Origin: Acidobacteriota bacterium
GTDB lineage: Bacteria > Planctomycetota > Phycisphaerae > WQYP01 > JAJZKJ01
Assembly (NCBI GenBank): GCA_021804195.1
Contig: JAJZKJ010000081.1
Coordinates: 1 to 8,274, forward strand
Direction: 5' to 3'
DNA length: 8,274 bases
The translations under genes and the position numbers were made by a program. The notes under the pieces were generated by a model, which worked only from the letters and a program-made list of their open reading frames with translations, had not been told where the DNA came from and made no database searches. Below, in pieces: positions 1 to 5,144 of this stretch. The stretch's first letter is position 1; the number at the start of each line of letters is the position of its first letter.

Positions 1-2
1 AT

Positions 3-809
3 TTATCTGGCGGGCGTTCGGCGGTAAAGGCGCAGTGCGGCAACGCGGTGAGAAGTGGTCTTAGCCCGAATCACCGAACGCCTGAGGCGGTACATTCGTG
101 CAAGCCTCGACTGCAACAGGCGGAATCGGTTCAGCGACGCCCGGCAGAGGCGAACAAGCTTCGACCGTTGAGATTTGCTGATGCCGAGCAGCGAAAGGCT
201 CGGCACGTCGGCGCCATCGCTTACGGGAATAACCCACATCGCCAGGCAAGCAGGCTCGCCGAGATTGATATCTTCCTGCGCGCAAAGGAGGATCGCAGCG
301 CGGGCATAGGCGTACTCTGTCGCAGTGTCGCCGCTGCGCCTTGCCATTCGCGCCCGCCAGATAAAATAGTCGATGACGTGCAACTGTTCGGGAATGGCAC
401 CAAAGCGAGCCGCCGCGCCCTTCATTGGCCCGAACAGGCCCGACGTGGCGAGCAAAGCCCGGCGAAACGCCAGAGGATTGGCCCCCAACCGGAATGCCGC
501 GACAATCTTTTGCGCAGCATGGTGAAGTACGCCGCTCCGCGAAATTTCCTCGGCAAACCGGTGCAGCGATTTCGAGAAGGCGGCGTGGGCGGGTTGGAAC
601 CTGATGGCTTTGGCCGCCTTCGCCAAACGAGAGAATGCCCGAAGGTAACCGTGATTACCGGGCGGCATTTGCAAAATCGCGGCAACCGCGCGGGCCAGTG
701 GCCTCGAAGGCTTGCGCTTTGCAGCGGTCGCTGCGGCGCCCCAATGGAGGCTGATCATCAAGATCGACACGCACACGATGTGTGAAGTTCGAACCACCGA
801 GCTGAACAT
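3..809 (-). CDS. Exported helical protein of unknown function, paralogue B
   Basis: A 268-residue protein that I cannot assign to a named family. Residues 1-30 form a signal peptide: short basic start, hydrophobic core around 11-28, and Ala-rich cleavage site near AAATAA, so the protein is probably exported. The start is ATG with a GGGGG-containing ribosome binding site (818-826) 8 bases upstream; the stop is TAA at 3-5. Residues about 77-223 align by eye with residues 52-196 of the protein at 2397-3389. Shared elements are an FSK motif, a [FV]xAAxxxGAxP helix, a DEIQFANWLLA-like helix (here HVIDYFIWRARMA), an Ala-rich helix with AxAxAA, and an LLGxSxxQR motif (LLGISKSQR here, LMGLSTAQR there). 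This suggests a mostly helical, repeat-like fold. The last 45 residues are very Arg-rich and do not resemble the second half of paralogue A, so the protein may be C-terminally shortened or frame-shifted. It is the last gene visible, 141 bases after the LolA-like gene. Confidence 0.75.
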   Translation of the reverse strand: MFSSVVRTSHIVCVSILMISLHWGAAATAAKRKPSRPLARAVAAILQMPPGNHGYLRAFSRLAKAAKAIRFQPAHAAFSKSLHRFAEEISRSGVLHHAAQKIVAAFRLGANPLAFRRALLATSGLFGPMKGAAARFGAIPEQLHVIDYFIWRARMARRSGDTATEYAYARAAILLCAQEDINLGEPACLAMWVIPVSDGADVPSLSLLGISKSQRSKLVRLCRASLNRFRLLQSRLARMYRLRRSVIRAKTTSHRVAALRLYRRTPAR

Positions 810-909
810 GGCTCGTACCCCCTTTTAGCTTAGGCAACCCTTGCGGCCGGCACAGTGTGTTGAACGTCACCACCCCGCACCGCCGCACTGACTCACCCTG
901 ACCCTGCAC

Positions 910-927
910 CGGCCGCGAAGCGGGCCG
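910..927 (-). terminator. Possible GC-rich stem-loop after the LolA-like gene
   Basis: Read on the minus strand, this stretch can fold as a roughly 7-bp GC stem with one bulged C around a TTC loop, 24 bases past the TAA stop of the LolA-like gene. No T-run follows, so it is not a classical intrinsic terminator. It could instead be an mRNA-stabilising or attenuating hairpin before paralogue B. The 3' half of this stem overlaps one arm (909-916) of a longer-range inverted repeat whose partner arm is at 843-850 (GCGGCCGG with CCGGCCGC), so two alternative foldings are possible. In GC-rich DNA such pairings often arise by chance. Confidence 0.2.
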
Positions 928-950
928 CCCTCCTTGCCGCCTCAACCGCC

Positions 951-2090
951 TTATTTAACCATGTTGGCCCCGACCGGAAAAACGACATCGTAGGATTTAT
1001 CATTAATTTTGGGGATGTTGATTGAAACCCTCGAAATCGTTACCGTCGTTATCACAACAATTTTGCTGCCGTCGTGCGTCCGCCCGGCGAAGCCGAGGCG
1101 GGTGATCCGTCTGGGGAAAAAGACACCTGGGCGAGGTTCAAAAAAACCCGCGACACGAAACTCAGCGTGAGGGTGGGTGCCTGCTACGAGGATATCTCTT
1201 CCATTCGGTGCCTTCAACACCTTTCCATTGGGACCCTTGCGCAAAGCGAATCCGTAAAATTCGTACCGCACTATTGAGTAGCCGTGCCTGGCATCCAGAA
1301 AGAACACATCTTTCCCCAGCGGGGGGCCTATGCGCGTAACTCTGAGGAACTTCGTTCCGTGCTCCTTGACGAAGCGCGCCCGAATGCTCGTCAACCGTTG
1401 CCCATTTGCCAGATATGCCGAGAATCGACGGTACTGCATGTGGTATGGCGGAGTAAACTCGGGAAAGCTTGTAAATCCGAAGATGGATTCGGCCCAGCCG
1501 TCGTCATAATCCAAGTAGCCGTAAAGGCTCAGGGGATTCCTTCCCATGATCCGGCCCTCGTCAATTGGGGATTTATGTTTCGGGGTGCCATCGACGGTCT
1601 GGAGGAATGTTCCGACCCTACCATCATACCCCACGTCGAATGCGCTGAATGAAAGAGGGCCTTTCCCGTTCGACCAAGGGGCCGTGTCACGATATGCACG
1701 GATTAAAAATTTCCCGCGCGGAAGGCCGTCGTAAAGCGAGACGGATTTAACACCGCCGGAGGGCACCACCTTGGCGTCTGCCTTATCCAATTGCCAAGTC
1801 TGGGCGGAGGCCTCGATGCGAATATTATGCACCGCCTGTTCCTGAAATTGAATGGCCGCAATGGCCGCTTTCAGAGGCCCACTCGGAGCACCAGCGGCGC
1901 GGCAAATCCCACACGCCGCCACCGTGGCCACCGAGACCATGAGGGCAAATGAAAGCCGCCAGCGGTCCCGAGCATTGCCCACGGTGCCGCTCGCCGCACC
2001 GGCCATGCGGCCCCGACCAGAGGCCGAGCCGAAGCGACGCTTGCAATCGGCAGCCAAATTAATAGCCCACTTCATATTTTTCATCTGCAT
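951..2090 (-). CDS. LolA-like exported protein, possible lipoprotein
   Basis: A 379-residue protein. The ATG start is well supported: AAGGAGG (2098-2104) lies 7 bases upstream. A long basic N-region of about 45 residues precedes a hydrophobic core (46-59) ending in VAAC, which fits a lipobox with Cys60 as the lipidated residue; cleavage by signal peptidase I near residue 66 is an alternative. The mature part is beta-rich with many aromatic residues. It carries features I associate with LolA-like proteins of planctomycetes: a helical start (about 69-92), an FLDARHGYSIVRYEFYG segment (264-280) like the 'DxxxGY' strand, PGVFFPRRIT (321-330) like the 'GxWfPt' strand, and a C-terminal YDVVFPVGANMVK like 'FxIxfPxGTxV'. 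Such proteins have a half-barrel that binds lipid or other hydrophobic ligands at the envelope; the ligand here is unknown. M29 is an internal alternative start but lacks a ribosome binding site. It lies 65 bases after the DoxX/MauE-like fragment in the same direction. Confidence 0.72.
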   Translation of the reverse strand: MQMKNMKWAINLAADCKRRFGSASGRGRMAGAASGTVGNARDRWRLSFALMVSVATVAACGICRAAGAPSGPLKAAIAAIQFQEQAVHNIRIEASAQTWQLDKADAKVVPSGGVKSVSLYDGLPRGKFLIRAYRDTAPWSNGKGPLSFSAFDVGYDGRVGTFLQTVDGTPKHKSPIDEGRIMGRNPLSLYGYLDYDDGWAESIFGFTSFPEFTPPYHMQYRRFSAYLANGQRLTSIRARFVKEHGTKFLRVTRIGPPLGKDVFFLDARHGYSIVRYEFYGFALRKGPNGKVLKAPNGRDILVAGTHPHAEFRVAGFFEPRPGVFFPRRITRLGFAGRTHDGSKIVVITTVTISRVSINIPKINDKSYDVVFPVGANMVK

Positions 2091-2155
2091 TCGGATGCCT
2101 CCTTCGATGTTGCGGCCACTGCACCGCTATTGTACCGCGCTGGCCCCGGTCAAGC

Positions 2156-2344
2156 CTACGGTTCAGCCTCGCCGACGACGATGGCCCAACCAACGGCCGG
2201 CGCCGCGTGGGCGAGATTGCCGTAATACGTGCTCTGGCCTGCCGGATCGAACCATTTGAGCAGAGCCGCCGGGGTGAATGCGGCTGCCAATGCCAATCGG
2301 CATACCAATACAGGCCGGAAAACCGTAACGAACGATTTTGACAC
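2156..2344 (-). pseudogene. DoxX/MauE-like membrane protein fragment (N-terminal half only)
   Basis: This 62-codon frame starts with GTG, has a GAGGA ribosome binding site at an ideal 7-base distance, and ends in TAG. The segment CRLALAAAFTPAALLKWFDP fits the first transmembrane helix of the DoxX/MauE class, in which an RxxLxxxFxxAxxxK pattern is followed by D-P. After it comes a linker, then VGWAIVVGEAE, which looks like the start of helix 2 with its typical glutamate. Family members usually have four helices and about 130-150 residues; here the frame stops after roughly one and a half helices. I read the other two minus-strand frames up to the next gene and saw no continuation, so a deletion is more likely than a single frameshift. 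It fills most of the 306-base gap between paralogue A and the LolA-like gene. It could be a decaying gene or, less likely, a small functional membrane peptide. The family call rests on pattern recognition only. Confidence 0.5.
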
Positions 2345-2351
2345 CGATCAA

Positions 2352-2356
2352 TCCTC
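2352..2356 (-). promoter_or_regulatory. Ribosome binding site of the DoxX/MauE-like fragment
   Basis: On the minus strand the sequence reads GAGGA, followed by 7 bases and then GTG. This site is what supports the GTG at 2344 as a real translation start, and it shows that the 5' end of the gene is intact although its 3' part is missing. Confidence 0.6.
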
Positions 2357-2396
2357 TTCAACCCGCAATAACCCGAATTGGTGTTAAGCCCCAGGA

Positions 2397-3389
2397 CTAC
2401 CGGAGCGGACCTCCCTGGCTCTGTTTCGCTGGCCCTGCAGAATGCGCCCGATATAAGTTTGGCAATGGAAGAGGCCCGGTTTCTCGCAGGGCCTGACCCG
2501 CCCAAAGTGCAACCTCCGGCCGCCGGCTTTTCTTGAGTTGTCGAAGGTACGCCCTGATCGTTGCAATCGGCCCTTTTTCGTGCCAAGCGCGAGCCATGTT
2601 CAGCACCTGCCAATCAATAGCAATAAGGGTGTATTCATTAAGCACGCCGTACGGCCTCCTGTGCCAAGCCGCGACGATACTGCTGAGCTTTAGAAACCGG
2701 CGGAGCCCGGCGGCATCGACCCGGTGTGAACGGAGGAACCCGTCGTGCAGCACGTCCATCTTGAGCATGGTCCTCTCCGCCAAGCTGGGCTTCTTCTGGC
2801 CCTCGATGCGCATGAGCGCCCGGCGCTGCGCTGTGCTGAGTCCCATCAGTTTACCCAATTCGCTCCCATGCCAAGCGATCATCTCGATGAGGCTCAGGTT
2901 TTGCGATGGAAAGGCAGCCGCGAGCGATGCGAATAATGCGGCCTTCGCCCACGCCGCCGCCCGGGTACGGTGCCCAGCCTTGGACAGCAGTCGCGATTTG
3001 GCAAGCAGCCAGTTCGCGAACTGAATTTCATCTGAAGCGGAGCCGTAGGGCCAGGCCTTGTTGCCCCCAACTATTGCCCGCTCCGATGCAATATTGCTGG
3101 ACGCAATCGCCAGGCGGTACACCGGCGCCGGACTCGCCCCGCGGCTTACCGCCGCAACGAAGAGGTCGGCCTTTTTCTGCAGATCCGTGCGGTCGGCCAA
3201 GAATGCAGCCAGTGCTTCGCCGTAAGGTTTCGAAAACCCGCCGGGTGAGAGCTTGACACCCAGTGCATTCGCGACGAGTTGAGCCTTGCGGTCGGGAATC
3301 TGGCTGAATTTACCAGCACCCGAAAAGCCTGCGGCGAGAGCGGGGGCCGTGGACAGTATGACAGCTAACAGGGCGGTCCTCGTTTTCAT
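2397..3389 (-). CDS. Exported helical protein of unknown function, paralogue A
   Basis: A 330-residue protein with no family that I recognise. It starts with ATG; GGAGG (3394-3398) is 4 bases upstream. Residues 1-20 are a textbook signal peptide (MKTR, a hydrophobic core, then ALA before Ala-Gly), so the mature protein is exported. The rest is predicted to be mostly alpha-helical, with amphipathic Ala/Leu-rich helices resembling TPR-like repeats, though no repeat consensus is clear. Residues 52-196 match paralogue B at 3-809 (shared FSK, VAAxxxGAxP, a D-I-x-FA-x-WLLAxSR helix, Ala-rich helix, LMGLSTAQR). The second half (about 200-310) is not present in paralogue B and contains several Trp/Arg/Tyr-rich helices. 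The gene begins only 18 bases after the stop of the Cys-rich mini-protein, so the two are almost certainly co-transcribed. Confidence 0.8.
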   Translation of the reverse strand: MKTRTALLAVILSTAPALAAGFSGAGKFSQIPDRKAQLVANALGVKLSPGGFSKPYGEALAAFLADRTDLQKKADLFVAAVSRGASPAPVYRLAIASSNIASERAIVGGNKAWPYGSASDEIQFANWLLAKSRLLSKAGHRTRAAAWAKAALFASLAAAFPSQNLSLIEMIAWHGSELGKLMGLSTAQRRALMRIEGQKKPSLAERTMLKMDVLHDGFLRSHRVDAAGLRRFLKLSSIVAAWHRRPYGVLNEYTLIAIDWQVLNMARAWHEKGPIATIRAYLRQLKKSRRPEVALWAGQALRETGPLPLPNLYRAHSAGPAKQSQGGPLR

Positions 3390-3407
3390 ACTACCTCCGC
3401 GACGGGG

Positions 3408-3776
3408 TCAGGGTGTTTGGCACGGCGGATTGGCGGGTTCCGCTGGGTATTTGCATACGCCGTCGTAGATGGCGAAGCCCGATTGGTAGGGGCAACCCGT
3501 CGTCGGGCAGGGCCCCGTGTAGACGACCTGGTTCTTCGTGAACTGGTTACAAGTCGTGCCAGGTTCGGTGGGACTATAGCCGCCGGATGTTATCACGTAG
3601 GCGCACTCCGTATTTGCCTCCCCGCCAGACGCCGTGCCGGCGCCGCCCATGGCTGGCGGCAATAACGCCAAGCCGAAGCCAACAAAGGCCCCCGTGGCAC
3701 AAAGGGCCCCCGCAAGCGCGCACCGCCGAGAGCGTGGCCGCTTCCCAAGAGAGACACAAGGCGTCGGGTTTCGCAT
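3408..3776 (-). CDS. Small exported six-cysteine protein
   Basis: A 122-residue protein of unknown family. I chose the ATG at 3776 rather than the in-frame GTG 18 bases upstream, because GGAAAGGGG lies 7 bases before the ATG and would fall inside the coding sequence if the GTG were used. The N-terminus is basic (about residues 11-19), followed by a hydrophobic stretch (20-42) and a small-residue region (AMGGAGTASGG) suited to signal peptidase. The mature part, about 75 residues, has six cysteines at 58, 76, 90, 95, 108 and 119. It is rich in Gly, Pro, Thr and Tyr, which suggests a compact disulfide-stabilised domain outside the cytoplasm. Two near-repeats, TGPCPTTGCP and the later NPPCQTP end, place cysteines next to prolines. 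It lies 84 bases after the sigma factor gene and 18 bases before paralogue A. The sequence alone does not show whether it is a structural peptide, a ligand, a toxin or a substrate. Confidence 0.72.
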   Translation of the reverse strand: MRNPTPCVSLGKRPRSRRCALAGALCATGAFVGFGLALLPPAMGGAGTASGGEANTECAYVITSGGYSPTEPGTTCNQFTKNQVVYTGPCPTTGCPYQSGFAIYDGVCKYPAEPANPPCQTP

Positions 3777-3783
3777 ACTTAGA

Positions 3784-3792
3784 CCCCTTTCC
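3784..3792 (-). promoter_or_regulatory. Ribosome binding site that sets the start of the six-cysteine protein
   Basis: On the minus strand this reads GGAAAGGGG, 7 bases before the ATG at 3776. Because it overlaps the codons that would follow the upstream GTG at 3794, it argues for the shorter protein of 122 residues instead of 128. Confidence 0.6.
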
Positions 3793-3860
3793 ACTCAATA
3801 GAAACTCAAGGGCCAGCCGCACCCAACGTTCTCGCCGAGTTCCGCGGCGGCCGATCACGG

Positions 3861-4937
3861 TTATAATGTCCGCTCCTCGCGATTCGCGCAATTCTTTTTT
3901 CCAGAACCGCGAGCGGACGGGCGTCTCCTGGGACAATCTGGCGGCGCCGCGAGCCGTTCGCGGCGGGGAATTGGATTCGGTGCAGCAAGCGCGTCCAGGC
4001 CCCGCGGAAACGCTCCCCATTCGGCCGTCACCACTCGGGCGGGCACCCAAGTTTCCCCCTTCGGCGGGGGCACGCGCCGTCCCAATGGCCCCACGGCATT
4101 CATGCCCTTCCCGCTGTCGCATACGCGCCGAGCCGGTGCGCTTAGCTCGCAGGCCCGCTGGTGCGCCAGCTGCCCAGCCAACGCGGTCCCCGCGATCACC
4201 AACAACAAGAGCCATACGAGCACGTCCGGCGCGCCCAACCGCCCGATCCCCTGGGCCCGCGACAGCGCCGGGCGCCCGGGCGCCGGGGCTCTGCCAAGGT
4301 AGGGCCCGACGTGCCTCCGTGCGGCGGGCGGCTGAATCAGCACGAGGCCAGGAAGCGGTGCGAGCCAGACAGCCGCTGGCCGTCGGTCCTCGCCTTCAAG
4401 CGAGCACCGTAACCGGGCGAGCGCGCGGCGAATGCGCAGTTGGGCAGACCTCGGTGCAATCCCCATACGCTGCGCGATTTGCGCTAACTTCTCGCGTTGG
4501 AGAAAACGCGCCGTTATGATCTCGCGGTCCTCGCCCGGCAGCCGCGACAGGGCTGAGCTAAGTTCGCCGCAGAGGGATGGGGCCCCAGGCTCGGTGCAAC
4601 GATTTCGGCTGGCGAGCTCTGCCGCGGCCAACCGCAACTTGGCCACCATCCGCCGCTCCGACCTCAACAGATTCCCGCACACGTATTCTGTTGACCGGCG
4701 GAGCCACGCGCCCAGCGCCGCATCGTCCAGCTCACCCAGGCTCAGGCGCTGCCAAGCGAGTAGAAAGACCGCCTGCGCCGCGTCGTCGGCCAAACAAACG
4801 TCGCGCAGGCGCCGCCGAGCCAGGGCGTGCACCCAGTTCCAGTGCGCCTCCATTACCGCCGTGAACAATTCCTCGGGTCCAGGCCGGCTGCACTTGCCGC
4901 TGCAGGTATCCGCGGGCCGGCCTCTGGCCGTTGACAT
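3861..4937 (-). CDS. ECF-type RNA polymerase sigma factor with C-terminal membrane helix
   Basis: A 358-residue regulator. Start: ATG at 4937, with TGGAGG (GGAGG at 4942-4946) 4 bases upstream; an in-frame GTG nine codons earlier would place this site inside the gene. Residues about 22-97 match sigma region 2: EELFTAVMEAHWNWVHALAR, then ADDAAQAVFLLAWQR, the core-polymerase-binding helix in its planctomycete-like form, then a WLRRSTEYVCGNLLRSERR helix for -10 recognition. Residues about 125-176 match region 4: LSRLPGEDREIITARFLQ and a helix-turn-helix KLAQIAQRMGIAPRSAQLRI for -35 recognition. Typical ECF factors end near residue 180. Here about 180 residues follow, including a strong hydrophobic helix (238-256, VLVWLLLLVIAGTALAG) and a Pro/Arg-rich tail with four cysteines. 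The tail would lie outside the cytoplasm if the helix spans the membrane, which suggests built-in sensing or tethering instead of a separate anti-sigma factor. No anti-sigma gene is seen nearby. It probably controls the genes downstream, but no target promoter motif could be identified. Confidence 0.82.
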   Translation of the reverse strand: MSTARGRPADTCSGKCSRPGPEELFTAVMEAHWNWVHALARRRLRDVCLADDAAQAVFLLAWQRLSLGELDDAALGAWLRRSTEYVCGNLLRSERRMVAKLRLAAAELASRNRCTEPGAPSLCGELSSALSRLPGEDREIITARFLQREKLAQIAQRMGIAPRSAQLRIRRALARLRCSLEGEDRRPAAVWLAPLPGLVLIQPPAARRHVGPYLGRAPAPGRPALSRAQGIGRLGAPDVLVWLLLLVIAGTALAGQLAHQRACELSAPARRVCDSGKGMNAVGPLGRRVPPPKGETWVPARVVTAEWGAFPRGLDALAAPNPIPRRERLAAPPDCPRRRPSARGSGKKNCANREERTL

Positions 4938-5144
4938 GTCGCCTCCAAAATGACCATAACCCACAATGGATTATTGTTAGATAAGCCGATACAGCCTGGG
5001 CATTTACGCGGCCCATTACCCACCATCGCCGATGGAACCCGGCCAGCGCTGGCTAACCCGACGGCGCGCCCTTTCGCCGCTGGCGTGGCGACGGGCCCAA
5101 GCAGGAACGGCGGCCATACTGGGCCCGCGCCCGGCCGGGGCGGC
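4938..5144. other. Gap between propeller gene and sigma factor gene
   Basis: This 207-base stretch holds no convincing gene. The half next to the sigma gene is AT-richer (about 4950-4985, with TTATCT and AATAAT on the minus strand) and is the likely place of the sigma promoter, although no good -35/-10 pair can be named. The other half is GC-rich and has two perfect palindromes: CCCGGCCGGG at 5130-5139 and GCCAGCGCTGGC at 5042-5053. Neither is followed by a T-run, so neither is a clear terminator for the propeller gene. Confidence 0.4.
4942..4946 (-). promoter_or_regulatory. Ribosome binding site that sets the start of the sigma factor
   Basis: GGAGG on the minus strand, 4 bases before the ATG at 4937. 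It favours this ATG over the GTG at 4964, which has no comparable site and would add nine residues unrelated to sigma factors. Confidence 0.6.

Noticed and set aside
48..785. Plus-strand open frame of 245 residues opposite paralogue B
   Set aside because: Low-complexity Arg-rich translation without motif or export signal; the minus-strand frame has a signal peptide, ribosome binding site and a paralogue.
2360..2375. Direct repeat AACCCG with a 10-base period before the DoxX-like fragment
   Set aside because: Two short 6-base copies only; spacing equals one helix turn, but there is no promoter or further copy to support an operator.
2059..2613. Minus-strand frame spanning the end of paralogue A and the gap after it
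   Set aside because: It overlaps two better-supported frames and its translation has no family pattern; most of it is a frame shadow.
3862..3867. Perfect TATAAT on the plus strand
   Set aside because: No suitable -35 hexamer about 17 bases upstream and no gene on the plus strand downstream; it lies at the end of the sigma gene and is probably chance.
3587..4519. Plus-strand open frame of 310 residues opposite the sigma factor gene
   Set aside because: It is rich in Arg, Pro and Ala with no domain, lies antisense to a recognisable sigma factor, and is the expected shadow of a GC-rich gene.
5121..5144. GC-rich palindromic run after the propeller gene as an intrinsic terminator
   Set aside because: No T-tract follows in the direction of transcription, and the palindrome CCCGGCCGGG has no loop, so a terminator hairpin is not supported.
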